From positions 1-59,327 of the forward strand of contig JAAUTN010000005.1 in assembly GCA_012031415.1 (NCBI GenBank): DNA of 59,327 nt. Direction: 5' to 3'. Position numbers and translations under genes: made by a program. Origin of the DNA: Leptolyngbyaceae cyanobacterium SM1_4_3. GTDB lineage: Bacteria; Cyanobacteriota; Cyanobacteriia; Elainellales; Elainellaceae. Of the stretch, positions 16,759-26,986 are shown in pieces (position 1 is the first letter of the stretch; each line of letters begins with the position of its first letter). The notes under the pieces are model-generated. The model saw nothing but the letters and a program-made list of their open reading frames with translations. It was not told where the DNA came from and did not search any database.

Positions 16759-16802
16759 ACAAACCACAGCGGTTCCCATCTGAGTAGAGGACGAAACGTG
16801 AC

Positions 16803-16835
16803 GTACAGCGATGGTACACCGCACCATCGCTGTAC
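16803..16835. repeat. Perfect inverted repeat, 13-bp arms
   Basis: GTACAGCGATGGT (16803-16815) and ACCATCGCTGTAC (16823-16835) with a 7-nt spacer, in the gene-free stretch between the S2P gene and psaK. It lies downstream of psaK and could act as a transcript end, but no T-run follows on either side. Confidence 0.65.
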
Positions 16836-16941
16836 ATCGTGCCGACTGAGAATGGCTATGTAGCTAGAGTCGTCCAGGTTAGGACAAAAAAGTGCAGTAG
16901 GGTAAAGCGCCGCCTTACTGAAATTTGTGAACTCTAGATCC

Positions 16942-17208
16942 TTAGAGCAGACCCGCGTTGCCTAACCCTAGAATTGCCCCAGCTCCCAAAACATGGCCAA
17001 AACTAGCAGTTGCTAACAGTTCTGGAATGCCAAAGCCCGTAAACATCGCAGGCATTTCGACGGGCAGCGATGGGCCAACGCCGCGCTTTTGAATTGCATA
17101 GTAGCCAACGGCGATCGCAAACAGATTGCAAACAATCATGACAACTGCCGTGCTAGCCGACCAGGGTGAGGTGGAAGGAGCAGCCGCGAGTAAAGTAGAG
17201 TAAATCAA
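16942..17208 (-). CDS. psaK: Photosystem I reaction centre subunit PsaK
   Basis: 88 residues, the normal size. A short luminal N-terminus is followed by two membrane helices (STAVVMIVCNLFAIAVGYYA and ATASFGHVLGAGAILGLGNA) joined by a loop IQKRGVGPSLPVEMP, which is the PsaK pattern. PsaK sits at the edge of photosystem I and takes part in phycobilisome or IsiA energy transfer. The start is a TTG at 17208 with AGGAG 8 nt upstream; no ATG exists before residue 24. Regulation by light is usual for psaK but no motif was found in the 165 bp shared with trpF. Confidence 0.93.
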   Translation of the reverse strand: MIYSTLLAAAPSTSPWSASTAVVMIVCNLFAIAVGYYAIQKRGVGPSLPVEMPAMFTGFGIPELLATASFGHVLGAGAILGLGNAGLL

Positions 17209-17372
17209 GATAAATCTCCTGGATTGTGCGTGTCGAACAGTTTTTTAGAAGTAGAAGCTTTCACCAGAAAAGCAATAGGATTATAAAAATCAGCCGGACT
17301 ATAATTTACGCTTTGTTTTAAGAGTTAACAGTTAGCGCTTAACCTGATACAAAAGTACGTAATTTTGTGAAT

Positions 17373-18025
17373 ATGAGGATTAAAATCTGCGGCATTACCC
17401 AACCCGATCAGGGAGTGGCGATCGCTCAACTGGGTGCAACCGCTCTCGGCTTTATTTGTGTTTCTCAATCTCCCCGCTACATTTCGCCTGAGCGAATTCG
17501 GCTAATTATCGATCAGTTGCCTGCTCATCCCCTAACTGGGGCGTTAATCGATCGGGTTGGAGTATTTGCCAATGTGACGGTGACAGAAATTTGTCAGGTG
17601 GTGGCGATCGCCAATCTCAACGCTGTCCAGCTTCACGGCAATGAGTCTCCCGAATTTTGTCAGCAGCTACGAGCCGCCCTGCCAGAAATTGAAATTCTTA
17701 AAGCTTTGAGGGTTCGCGATCTAAAGGTTTTGGCTGAAGCCGATGCTTATGCCAACCTGATTGACGCTCTCTTACTTGATGCTTACCATCCAAGCTGCTT
17801 GGCGGCACGGGAAAAGCCCTGGACTGGTCAAGCTTACAAAACTTCTGTCCAGGCTGCCCCTGGCTTCTAGCAGGCGGACTTACTCCTGACAATGTGCTAG
17901 ATGCCCTCATCCAGGCTCGTCCCGACGGCATCGATCTCTCCAGCGGTGTAGAGCAATCCCCTGGCAATAAAGACTTAACCAAAGTTGCTCAATTGTTTGA
18001 ACAGTTGAAGTCTTCCTGCATCTAA
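17373..18025 (+). CDS. trpF: Phosphoribosylanthranilate isomerase, with a frame break
   Basis: From ATG 17373: [37 protein letters not shown] and AVQLHGNES are classic TrpF motifs of the (beta/alpha)8 enzyme that converts phosphoribosylanthranilate to CdRP in tryptophan synthesis. The frame is right up to LLLDAYHP near 17790. The expected [11 protein letters not shown] follows in the next frame from 17795, through [12 protein letters not shown] and GIDLSSGVE to a TAA at 18023-18025. One missing base near 17793-17796 (most simply one C of a CC pair) accounts for this and restores 217 residues. The uncorrected product lacks the phosphate-binding end. A sequence error is more likely than loss, since both halves are well preserved. 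Confidence 0.88.
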
Positions 18026-18075
18026 GTGCCGCTCTGGGCAGAGCGACCCTTAAACCAACCCCGAACTCCAAATTT

Positions 18076-19167
18076 CTAATTGCTAATTTCTAACGCCACT
18101 TGATCCACCTCATCCATCTCATCTACCTCTGGCTCATCCATCTCATCTACCTCTGGCATCTCCAACTCCTCCATTTCCTCTAGCCGCTGCCAGATTTCTT
18201 GAAGTAGAGAGTCTAGCTCAATCCTGGCGACGGCTGAAATTTTGAACACGGTTGTTTGGCTCAATTCTTCGAGTTGATTGGCGATCGCCTCCAAGTTATT
18301 CATTCCTGGCGTAACCGCATCAATTTTGTTGAGTGCCAAAATTTGGGGACGGTCTGCCAAACCCCGTCCATAGGCCTGTAGCTCCGCCTGGATGGTTTGA
18401 TAGGCGGCGATCGGATCTTCTGCCGTTGCATCGATCAGGTGTAGCAACACACGGGTTCGCTCAATGTGGCGAAGAAAGTCGTGCCCCAACCCAGTTCCCA
18501 GGTGTGCGCCCTCGATCAGTCCTGGAATGTCTGCAAAGACCGTACCATCTCCGGTTGGCTTCCGGACAACGCCTAAATTTGGCACCAATGTAGTGAATGG
18601 GTAGTCAGCAATTTTGGGACGAGCCGCTGATAGGGCTGAGATCAGCGTAGATTTTCCTGCATTGGGTAGTCCAATAATGCCGACCTCTGCCAACAGCTTT
18701 AGCTCCAGGCGAATCAGCCGATTTTCTCCCGGCAATCCTGGCAGTGCGTGTTCCGGCGCTCGGTTGCGATTGCTGAGAAAATGTTTATTACCGAGTCCAC
18801 CTTTGCCGCCTTTGGCAACATAAAGGGTTTGACCCGGAGCAATCAAATCTCCCAGAACTTCCTCGGTTTCCGTGTCGTATACCATCGTGCCGCAGGGTAC
18901 TTCAATGAGGCGATCGCTCCCTGCTCCGCCCGTCATATTCTTAGGTCCACCCCGTTCCCCGTTCGCCGCCTTAAACCGATGGGCATACCTGAAATCCAGC
19001 AGCGTTTGCAAATGCTCAACCGCCACGAGAATCACCGACCCACCATTCCCACCATTTCCGCCCGCAGGGCCACCAGCAGGCACATATTTCTCTCGCCGAA
19101 ACGCTACGATGCCATCGCCACCGTCACCCGCCTGAACCTCAATCTCCGCCTGATCAATAAATTGCAT
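18076..19167 (-). CDS. obgE: GTPase Obg (ObgE/CgtA)
   Basis: 363 residues from ATG 19167 ([11 protein letters not shown], the standard start; the ORF extends to 19236 without support). The Obg fold holds the Gly-rich repeats ([20 protein letters not shown]), followed by a G domain with GLPNAGKST (G1), DIPGLIEG (G3) and NKID (G4). Obg is an essential GTPase in 50S ribosome assembly and stress control. Instead of the OCT domain of some bacteria there is a short acidic tail rich in Glu, Asp and Met, partly made by the tandem DNA repeat at 18110-18157. It converges with trpF, and the GHL10 gene diverges from its 5' end. Confidence 0.96.
   Translation of the reverse strand: MQFIDQAEIEVQAGDGGDGIVAFRREKYVPAGGPAGGNGGNGGSVILVAVEHLQTLLDFRYAHRFKAANGERGGPKNMTGGAGSDRLIEVPCGTMVYDTETEEVLGDLIAPGQTLYVAKGGKGGLGNKHFLSNRNRAPEHALPGLPGENRLIRLELKLLAEVGIIGLPNAGKSTLISALSAARPKIADYPFTTLVPNLGVVRKPTGDGTVFADIPGLIEGAHLGTGLGHDFLRHIERTRVLLHLIDATAEDPIAAYQTIQAELQAYGRGLADRPQILALNKIDAVTPGMNNLEAIANQLEELSQTTVFKISAVARIELDSLLQEIWQRLEEMEELEMPEVDEMDEPEVDEMDEVDQVALEISN
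18110..18157. repeat. Tandem 24-bp repeat in the 3' end of obgE
   Basis: Two exact 24-bp copies, 18110-18133 and 18134-18157, each encoding eight residues (PEVDEMDE register). It keeps the frame and lengthens the acidic tail of ObgE. Confidence 0.85.
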
Positions 19168-19454
19168 AACAAAACTGCGTAACAGAACTTTTAATACGGT
19201 TTCTATATGAAGCTGCATTTGGAAATATGCACGCACGCTTCAAAAATGCAGCCTTAAAGAGAATTGGCACAACCAATTGCCGTTCCTTCAATCATAGGCA
19301 ATCCCAATCTCTTCTACTCCTTTAGTTCCGACTTCCCCTTTGCAGCTTCCCTTATTCCTCAGGGCAAACTATGCACGGTTGGAGAAACCTGGATCAATCG
19401 TCTGGGCGATCGCCCACTAAAGTAAGCGATCGCCCCCGTTCTACAATAAATCTC

Positions 19455-20702
19455 ATGCGTCGAAAACTGCCTCGCTGGTCAAGCGGTCTCCTGATTGCTG
19501 CATTAGCGCTCCTGGTTATCACCCGTTCCGCAATTCCTCAAGCCATCTCCGCGCCGTCCAATGAAATTCGGGGAGTTTGGCTAACCAACGTTGCCAGTGG
19601 AGTGCTGTTTTTGCCGCAGGGCGTGAGCCGAGCCGTCAACCAGCTAGCCCAGCTTAATTTCAACACCCTCTATCCCGTTGTCTGGAATCGCGGCTACACT
19701 ACCTATCCCAGTTCAGTTGCCAAAGCTGCTACCGGAGAAACGCAGCTTCCTCTGCTTCGCTCAACCCGACTTGGACGAAGTTTGCTGGCAACCTTCATCC
19801 ACCAGGGACACCAGCGAAACCTGCGCGTGATTCCCTGGTTTGAATATGGATTTATGGCTCCCAGGCATTCATCTCTAATAAAACGGCATCCTGAATGGCT
19901 CACCCAATACCGGGATGGTAGTCAAGTTTTGAAAGCGGGTACCGCAGAGTTGGGCTTACCCGACACGCCCGAAACTCTATGGCAGTCCCGCCGTTCCAGG
20001 CTGCGTCGCTTGGTGAGACGGCAAACTAGCAATCAGTTAGTTTGGCTTAATCCGCTGCACCCTCAAGTACAGGAATTTTTGCTAGACCTGATTTTAGAAG
20101 TAGTGACTCGCTATGACGTAGACGGAATCCAGCTAGATGACCACTTCAGCTTACCCGTTGAGCTAGGATACGATTCGTTTACAACTCAGCTTTATCGTCA
20201 GGAACATCAGGGCAACGCTCCTCCTGACGATCCGCTAGATGAGGAATGGATGCGCTGGCGAGCTGACAAGCTGAGTGACTTTATGCGGCGAGTCTTTTTA
20301 GCAGTCAAAATCGCTAAACCCGACTGCCTGATTTCACTATCGCCCAATTCGCCGGGGTTTGCCTATCGCCACTATTTGCAAGATTGGCAAACCTGGGTAA
20401 GACAGGGTTGGCTTGGAGAAGTCATCGTGCAAACCTATCGCAACGATCTCGATCGCTTTATTGCGGAACTAGAGCAGCCTGCCATGCGAGAAATGCATCA
20501 GCTTGTGCCGATGGGCATCGGCATCTTGACGGGCACCTGGAATAACCCAATTGCGATCGCCCAAATTCAGCAGCAAGTCCAGGCAGTGCGCGATCTGGGA
20601 TTTGATGGCATTTCTTTCTTCTACTGGGAAAGCCTCTGGGGATACATCACCCCCGAATCGCCGAGAGAGCGGCGCAGAGGGTTTCAATCGCTCTTCTCAT
20701 AG
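19455..20702 (+). CDS. Exported GHL10 family glycosyl hydrolase (DUF187-type)
   Basis: 415 residues from ATG 19455. A signal peptide (RRKLPRWSSGLLIAALALLV) leads into the GHL10 domain: EIRGVWLTNVASGVLF, LNFNTLYPVVWNRGYTTYPS, LRVIPWFEYGFMAP, YDVDGIQLDDHFSLP (the strand-end acidic pair is the likely catalytic region) and ISFFYWESLWGY at the end. The family is a (beta/alpha)8 barrel related to GH10/GH13-like enzymes; cleavage of glycan, perhaps peptidoglycan-linked sugars, is presumed for related proteins such as DigH. An ORF start at 19371 would place extra residues before the signal peptide. It diverges from obgE. Confidence 0.9.
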   Translation: MRRKLPRWSSGLLIAALALLVITRSAIPQAISAPSNEIRGVWLTNVASGVLFLPQGVSRAVNQLAQLNFNTLYPVVWNRGYTTYPSSVAKAATGETQLPLLRSTRLGRSLLATFIHQGHQRNLRVIPWFEYGFMAPRHSSLIKRHPEWLTQYRDGSQVLKAGTAELGLPDTPETLWQSRRSRLRRLVRRQTSNQLVWLNPLHPQVQEFLLDLILEVVTRYDVDGIQLDDHFSLPVELGYDSFTTQLYRQEHQGNAPPDDPLDEEWMRWRADKLSDFMRRVFLAVKIAKPDCLISLSPNSPGFAYRHYLQDWQTWVRQGWLGEVIVQTYRNDLDRFIAELEQPAMREMHQLVPMGIGILTGTWNNPIAIAQIQQQVQAVRDLGFDGISFFYWESLWGYITPESPRERRRGFQSLFS

Positions 20703-21256
20703 CACCACATCAGCCGGTCAGCCCTAAAGCTACAAATCTTAAAATTTTGCTCCTGATCTAGTTTTGCTCAGTCATCAAACCTTTAAGGTTGTGCAAAACC
20801 TCAAAAAACCATCCCATCAGTCTATTGGCAGGAGGAGCAATTAGCGCTATGAATAGCATTCATGTAGTGATTTCCGGTGGGCTGCGACTTACCCTTGCAA
20901 TTGGCTAGTTTGGAGATTGAATTATCTCGATCGCTCCAAAAACTGCTGACTGAGCAACGATATCTACCCAATATCTTTATCTACCCAATATCTTTAGGCA
21001 CTGTTTTCAAGCAATTTCTTCAGGCAATTTCTTCAGGAGTGTGGTTAACCCTACACTGAAGGGATCTACGCAGGTACAAGGTGGGTGGAAACTGGTACAA
21101 GTGATGCTGCGATCGCCACAGCTTTCGCTAAGATCTATATCCAATATCTGACCTACAGCCAGCCACAAAAAAACGCAAGTAAGCGCTTCACAAAATCCTG
21201 AATTTCCGTCCTCTCTATCGCAACTATCCTCTTCACCACATTGAAATGTTTCTCTA
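20703..21256. repeat. Intergenic region with two short tandem duplications
   Basis: No gene is visible. 20961-20994 holds two copies of a 17-mer (TATCTACCCAATATCTT), and 21011-21036 two copies of a 13-mer (GCAATTTCTTCAG). Both are exact. A 19-codon ORF at about 20849 is too short to support. Confidence 0.7.
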
Positions 21257-22695
21257 ATGACTGCTGCGCCCATTCCTAGACAGCCCTCTCAACCTTCTGA
21301 ACGTTCTGGCAGTAATACCTCGCCAGACATCACGCCTGTTTTTGCATTGAAAGAACTGGTGGCACGTTTACATCGGGAGCAAAACAAGATTCAGGATTTG
21401 CTCAGTTCTTTAGGGTTTGCGCTGCGTAGTTTCAACAACCTCAATCAGTTTCTAGAACTTACGCCCCTAATTGCCAGTCGTGTTACAGATGCAGATGGGG
21501 GCGCTCTGGTGCTGTTCAAACCCAACGGTCAAATGCGCCTGGAGCGACTACACTGCCAAGATACCAACCAGTGTCAGGACATTCGCAAAGCTATAGAAGC
21601 GGCTACTCGTCAAATCACGGCTTTTACACCCACATCTGGAAAGGCTGTTACTCCGGCTCAAAACTTGACAACCGCCCTGGACCATCAGGTGAGTCAGTCT
21701 CTTGGCGCAAACGTGCAGCTTTTTGGCACAGCAATTTTAGTTAAGAATGCGGAACGAGGTAGGCTCTATGTGTTTAGCCGCGATCCAGAATATAGCTGGA
21801 CGGAGACCCGTCAAAAGCTAGTGCGATTGGTGGCTGACCAAACCGCAGTAGCGATCGAAAATGACGAACTGACGGTAGAACTGCGAAAGAAAGAACGCCT
21901 GGATCGGGAACTAGAAATTGGCGCTGAAATTCAGCTTCAGCTTCTACCTCGAAACTGCCCTGCAATTGAGGGAATTGAGATGGCGGCACGATGCCAGACG
22001 GCCAGCCGTGTAGGAGGTGATTATTATGACTTCATTCCGACTAACTATGACCAGATTCGCCCTCGCAAGTCAGGACGCAACGAGTCAGGACGATGGAGCC
22101 TGACGATTGGCGATGTAATGGGCAAAGGGGTTCCCGCAGGGCTGATCATGACGATGCTGCGGGGAATGCTGCGGGCAGAGGTGCTAAACGGTCACTCGCC
22201 CGCTCAGATTCTTCAGCACCTGAACCATGTGATGTACAGCGATTTGGAAAACTCAAATCGCTTTGTCACGCTGTTCTACTCAGAATACGATGTCGCGACC
22301 CGAATGCTGTCCTACAGCAATGCAGCCCATAACCCACCTTTGCTCTGGCAGGCAGCGACAGGCTCAATCAAACGTCTGGATACGCTGGGGATGCTGATTG
22401 GGCTGGATATGGATACTCAATATCATGATGCTCAGGTGCAGCTTTGTCCAGGTGATACCCTGATCTATTACACGGATGGATTTACGGATGCGGCAAATCA
22501 GGGCGCGATCGCTTTGATGAAGATAATTTAACCCGTGCGTTTGAATGGGCTTGCCAGAACCATTACACGCCCCAGCAGATTCAGGATCATCTGTTTGAGC
22601 AAGTGCAGCAGTTTATCGGCACGGATCATCGCACCGATGACGATATGACGCTGATCGTCATGCAGATCAAGCCGGATGGGGCGATCGCTAACTAA
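21257..22695 (+). CDS. GAF-PP2C (SpoIIE-type) protein phosphatase, with a frame break
   Basis: A Ser/Pro-rich N-terminus, then a GAF-like domain (about residues 50-205, with NNLNQFLELTPLIASRVTDA and RLVADQTAVAIENDEL), a linker helix, then a SpoIIE/RsbU phosphatase domain (LDRELEIGAEIQLQLLPRNC, GGDYYDFIPT, IGDVMGKGVPAGLIM, SYSNAAHNPPLLW, YYTDGFTDA). The Asp of GDVMGKG and GGDYYD bind Mn/Mg. Such proteins dephosphorylate anti-sigma antagonists in partner-switching circuits. The frame fails after TDAANQG at 22502-22504; from 22504 the next frame continues RDRFDEDNLTRAFEWA to DDDMTLIVMQIKP and a TAA at 22693-22695. One base is missing beside a HIP1 site; corrected length 479 residues. Confidence 0.88.
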
Positions 22696-22924
22696 AGACT
22701 GCCGGTTGCGTCAACTGCATGGGTTAGTTGGAGAATGAAACCCAACACTCCAGCAACGTTCACTCCAAAAACGTTAAGTTTTACAAAGTTTAATCCAGCC
22801 GTATTTTTCTAGCTTAAGCAGAATTAATTAGACTTGAGGCTTTACAACGGCTAAAAATCTGCGACGCTATTGATGAGCGACTTTTGCTGCATCGATACAA
22901 GTCTTGTGTGAGGTTTATAGAGAA

Positions 22925-23173
22925 ATGCTACTCATTCATTTGGCGCAGGATATAGCAACCGGATTGACTAGTGTGGACACCTGGAGCGAGGTATGGCACC
23001 GCTACTGGCAATCACCAATAGACTGGAGCTTACTAGCCCAGCAGTTTGAGACGGATGTATTTGCTGATTTTCGCAGTGCTTTCAACAACTTCATGGAATC
23101 TGGACAGGTTTGGGCACTGATCATTGGACTAATTTTGGGCTATTTGATTCGTAGTCTTACCTCTTACGGCTAA
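22925..23173 (+). CDS. Small membrane protein, unknown
   Basis: 82 residues from ATG 22925. A helical N-terminal part (VDTWSEVWHRYWQSPIDWSL) is followed by one C-terminal transmembrane helix (VWALIIGLILGYLIRSL). I do not recognise a family. It lies 75 bp before argH in the same direction and may share its transcript. Confidence 0.6.
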   Translation: MLLIHLAQDIATGLTSVDTWSEVWHRYWQSPIDWSLLAQQFETDVFADFRSAFNNFMESGQVWALIIGLILGYLIRSLTSYG

Positions 23174-23248
23174 ACCAAGCCAGTTTCAGAAGCTCAATTC
23201 AGGAATAGGGTTTGATTGCTCACTGTGATTAACGGTAGGACAGCTAAC

Positions 23249-24646
23249 TTGAGTAACGAATCTCAACCACAAACCTGGAGTCAGCGGTTTGAATCGGTGC
23301 TGCATCCGGCGATCGCCCGGTTTAACGCCAGCATTGAGTTTGACATTGCGCTGATCGAGTACGACATCACGGGTTCACAGGCTCACGCCACGATGCTAGC
23401 CCACACTGGGGTAATCTCACCCCAAGAAGGAAGCCAGCTAGTTGCCGGATTAGAGCAAATTCGGCAAGAATATCGCCAGGGCTTTTTTCATCCAGGCATT
23501 GACGCAGAAGACATTCACTTTGCAGTAGAGCGCAGGCTGACCGAAATCTTGGGTGAGGTTGGCAAAAAGCTACATACGGGGCGATCGCGCAATGACCAAG
23601 TGGGCACTGACACTCGACTCTACTTGCTTGACCAAATTCGCCAACTCCGTCAACAGTTGCGTCAGTTTCAGAGTGTTTTGTTAGACCTGGCAGAGCAGCA
23701 CGTCGAAACTCTGATTCCCGGCTACACCCATCTCCAGCGGGCGCAACCTTTAAGTCTGGCGCATCATTTGCTAGCGTATGTGGAAATGACACAGCGAGAT
23801 TGGGAACGTTTAGGTGACGTATATCGGCGTACCAACATTTCTCCGTTGGGTAGCGGGGCGCTGGCAGGTACGACCTTTCCCATCGACCGCCACTACACCG
23901 CCGAACTGCTAGGATTTGAGCGTGTTTATGCCAACAGTTTAGATGGAGTGAGCGATCGCGACTTTGCCATTGAGTTTCTTGGTGCTGCCAGTTTGGTTAT
24001 GGTTCACCTCTCTCGCCTATCAGAGGAGGTGATTTTGTGGGCATCGGAAGAGTTTAGCTTTGTCACCCTCAAAGATAGCTGCTCCACAGGTTCCAGTATT
24101 ATGCCCCAAAAGAAAAACCCAGACGTGCCAGAACTGGTACGGGGTAAAACGGGGCGAGTATTTGGACACCTTCAGGCTATGCTGGTGCTGATGAAGGGCT
24201 TGCCACTGGCTTACAATAAGGACTTACAGGAAGACAAAGAAGCCCTGTTTGACAGCGTTAAAACCGTGCAGGTTTGCCTGGAAGCAATGTCAATTCTGTT
24301 TCAGGAGGGGCTTGAGTTTCGGGTGCCTCGCCTGACCGCAGCCGTTGCAGAGGACTTTTCTAACGCGACGGACGTTGCAGACTATCTGGCGACCAAAGGT
24401 GTGCCCTTCCGCGAAGCGTATAACCTGGTTGGCAAAGTGGTTAAAACCAGCATCACCGCTGGAAAACTGCTGAAAGATTTGACGATTGAAGAGTGGCGGG
24501 CGCTTCATCCGGCGTTTGAGCCTGACATCTATGAAGCGATCGCCCCACGTCAGGTTGTTGCTGCTCGCAATAGCTATGGCGGCACCGGATTTGAGCAGGT
24601 GAGACAGGCAATTTTAGCGGCGCGATCGCGCTTAAGCATTGAATAA
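23249..24646 (+). CDS. argH: Argininosuccinate lyase
   Basis: 465 residues from TTG 23249, which has TAGGA 8 nt upstream and gives the usual start ([15 protein letters not shown]); longer forms from 23216 or 23225 are possible. Motifs: [35 protein letters not shown] and the superfamily signature [12 protein letters not shown] with the catalytic Ser. It splits argininosuccinate into arginine and fumarate, the last step of arginine synthesis, in the cytosol as a tetramer. The small membrane protein gene lies upstream. Confidence 0.97.
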   Translation: MSNESQPQTWSQRFESVLHPAIARFNASIEFDIALIEYDITGSQAHATMLAHTGVISPQEGSQLVAGLEQIRQEYRQGFFHPGIDAEDIHFAVERRLTEILGEVGKKLHTGRSRNDQVGTDTRLYLLDQIRQLRQQLRQFQSVLLDLAEQHVETLIPGYTHLQRAQPLSLAHHLLAYVEMTQRDWERLGDVYRRTNISPLGSGALAGTTFPIDRHYTAELLGFERVYANSLDGVSDRDFAIEFLGAASLVMVHLSRLSEEVILWASEEFSFVTLKDSCSTGSSIMPQKKNPDVPELVRGKTGRVFGHLQAMLVLMKGLPLAYNKDLQEDKEALFDSVKTVQVCLEAMSILFQEGLEFRVPRLTAAVAEDFSNATDVADYLATKGVPFREAYNLVGKVVKTSITAGKLLKDLTIEEWRALHPAFEPDIYEAIAPRQVVAARNSYGGTGFEQVRQAILAARSRLSIE

Positions 24647-24880
24647 CTCTGCAACCTCCAGTCCGCGTGAAATTATGCAGAACGAAGATTGGAAGCATAA
24701 AAAAATTAAGCGATCGCCGCTATTTGCTTTTTCTTGACTTCAGCTAGATTGAATTTACAAATCAGTTCAAAGAACTCTTCCTACAGATCCAGAGATTGAC
24801 CCACTGCTCAACGTATTCTTCTGCACAAAACTTTCCTAAGCAAGTCTCCTGCCTTAGAAGGATTGTCTAAGGAGCCGTTA

Positions 24881-24910
24881 AGGTTAATAATCGGTTAAGC
24901 AAGGGTTAAA
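24881..24910. promoter_or_regulatory. Candidate Pho box (SphR-type direct repeats)
   Basis: Three 8-mers, AGGTTAAT (24881-24888), CGGTTAAG (24892-24899) and GGGTTAAA (24903-24910), have an exact 11-bp period. On the minus strand they read TTTAACCC, CTTAACCG, ATTAACCT, close to the cyanobacterial Pho-box unit CTTAACCT in three tandem copies. The next gene starts 150 bp downstream on the plus strand, so the box is reversed relative to it. Confidence 0.5.
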
Positions 24911-25059
24911 TAAAAACACCTTCTCTTGGGTTATGTCTAAGGTTCTATTCTTTAAGATATGTTAAGGGCATCCTACACGATGCAGCTTTTAGACATATCA
25001 CCAGGACGACAAACTGATTGAAAAGGCTGAAACTTAGCTTATGGGAGCAAATTGCAACA

Positions 25060-25305
25060 ATGGACGATATTTCTAATTTCCTTTACTCTTATGGTCGCTA
25101 TCACGGTGAGTTCAAACCAGAAAATCTGGTCTTTAACGCTAACCTACAGGAATTTGCTCAGCGCGTAAGTCTAATTTCTAATCTTGAAACTAACGGAAAA
25201 CTTACGCCCAGCGAGTCTTTTCGGGAGATTGAATTGCTCTGGAGAAAGCTTAAAGATTCTAAGAGACAGCTTGGCATCGGCAAGCACAGAGACGAGCGTA
25301 GCTAA
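25060..25305 (+). CDS. DUF7219 family protein
   Basis: 81 residues from ATG 25060. The core DISNFLYSYGRYHGEFKPEN followed by LVFNANLQEFAQRVSLI, NLETNGKLTPSESFREIELL and LWRKLKDSKRQLGIG matches a small family conserved in cyanobacteria and named only as a domain of unknown function. The reading frame opens from 25018 but the added residues are atypical. It lies 150 bp after the Pho-box-like repeats and about 70 bp before a strong bidirectional terminator, so it seems to be a single-gene unit. Confidence 0.8.
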   Translation: MDDISNFLYSYGRYHGEFKPENLVFNANLQEFAQRVSLISNLETNGKLTPSESFREIELLWRKLKDSKRQLGIGKHRDERS

Positions 25306-25374
25306 GACGGCGAGGATGTTCTACGCTGCAAGAGAACATCCTTCGGTGACTTTGCTATCAAACAAGTAGCCAAA

Positions 25375-25421
25375 CAAAAAATTTGAGCGTAAGGACATAG
25401 CACTTACGCTCAAATTTTTTG
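25375..25421. terminator. Bidirectional terminator, 19-bp perfect stem
   Basis: The arms at 25375-25393 and 25403-25421 are perfect inverted repeats (AAATTTGAGCGTAAG / CTTACGCTCAAATTT core) with a 9-nt loop. T6 follows the stem on the plus strand and the reverse complement gives the same on the minus strand. It separates two convergent genes. Confidence 0.9.
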
Positions 25422-25448
25422 CTTGGTTACAATACCCGTAAAGCGCAA

Positions 25449-26746
25449 CTAGCCAGGGTTGGACTGAGAGCTATTATCTCCTCGCCGCTTGATTGGCTTG
25501 GCGATCGGCTCTCGCCGCTGGGGGGGTGCCCCAACGGGCTTGTCTCCGCGTGAGGGGCGCTGCCCTTCGCGACTGCCCTCCCACCGTTTTTTGCTATAGC
25601 TGCCTGTGGGTCGTCCGCCCTTGCGTCCACCTTTGCTGTCTTTACGCTTTTTAGGTGGTACCAGACCGATCATCGTGCTATCTTGCACAACCAACAGGTT
25701 ATCTTGCCGCTGGACGTGTAAATCCCAGAAATAGCCGACCGCTTTGCCTGTTAAAGCGCCCTCCAGATTTAGCTTGAAAGCTTTACCCTGGCTGTCTCCC
25801 CGACGCGGGGACTGCTGGATTTTGACGATTAGCCGCTGATCCTCCTGCGACTGAAACAGCACTTCACCTCGAATAGAGAAGTAACCGTCTTCGTGCCCCG
25901 GGGACGCGGTTACAGTCTCCTGGGCTTGTTCGCTGCTGGGTTGAACGTCTGACTCAGCCTCCGCAGTTTGCTCAGAGGCTTCCGTTTCAGGAACTTCCCC
26001 TTCTGAGGTTTCTACTTTGTTTAACTTTTCAGGCTCCCAGACCCCTACAATCTGCACGTGCAAATTGGTGTTTTTCTCTCGTGTTCAGGATACACGACCC
26101 ACAGATGAGGCTGTTCTAAATCAATGTGCTTCTTGACTAGACTCATCACACGCCCCAACAAAACGGCATCAATCGCAATCCCGTCCTCCGTGTGTAAAAA
26201 GCCTCGGGTGAACTGCTCCTCAGATGGCTCATATCTCCCGCGCACCAGCCCGATCGCCCGATATTGCATGGGTTCACTAGCAGGCGGAATTGGCTGCTGT
26301 CGCATTGAAGCAACCTGGCTATCAGCGTCTTCAACCTCATCGCTCTCAGAATCAATCTCAGATGCCTCAGACTCAGGAAGGGCTGCGTTCTCAGGAGAGG
26401 CTGGGTTTGGCGCTGATGCTGGTTTGGACAAGGCCAAATCAGCCACCGCAACGGGACTCGGTGCTGGCGCTGGCGCTGGTGCTGGTTTTGGAGGCACTAG
26501 CGGGGGAATTGCCTTAGGTCTCTCCTCTGATTTCTCCAGATTTTCCTCTGACATTGCTTGTGAGGCATCTAAAACATTAGGGGGAGCGCTTTCAAGGGTT
26601 GCGTTGGGCTGCTGATCCATATTATTCGTACTGGTTTCTGCTGAATTTGCAGGTTCAGGTGAAGGACTAGAAGTAGCCTGTTCAGGCTGCTTGGGGGAGG
26701 AAGCCGATTGCGATGAATTAGGGAACTGGTTCTGAGAAGGACTCAC
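25449..26746 (-). CDS. Unknown protein, low-complexity N-terminus and basic tail, with a frame break
   Basis: The GTG at 26746 has AAGGAGG at 26752-26758, an excellent site, and is preferred to the ORF start at 26836. The first 150 residues are rich in Ser, Pro, Ala and Glu. Then follows a folded part (RAIGLVRGRYEPSEEQFTRG, HTEDGIAIDAVLLGRVMSLV, HLWVVYP) that should continue as LHVQIVGVWEPEKL. The two parts are in different frames; one missing A in an A5 run (T5 at 26071-26075 on plus) restores 432 residues. After a second acidic insert comes GYFSIRGEVLFQSQEDQRLI, LEGALTGKAVGYFW, then a strongly basic tail (KKRKDSKGGRKGGRPTGSYS) suggesting nucleic-acid contact. I know no function for it. Confidence 0.75.
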
Positions 26747-26986
26747 TAAAACCTCCTTGCGGTGGAAACCTGCCCGCCCACCATTGACCACTAAAGCAAG
26801 ATACCAGTGCAGATTAAACACTAGGTTAGCATCCACACTAAACCTACCTTGCTAAAGGAATGAGGCTAGTGTTCAGTGACACCCAATTTGTTTATACGGG
26901 CGCGATCGCCATCGTCAGGGATTTTTGTTGAGCAAGGCAGATGTAGTTAATCATGGCAGAATGGCAATAGAGTTTGGGAATGTTGT

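Noticed and set aside
16554-16787. 77-codon ORF over the repeats between the protease and psaK
   Set aside because: It crosses the palindrome and both ends of the MITE-like element, without a start signal.
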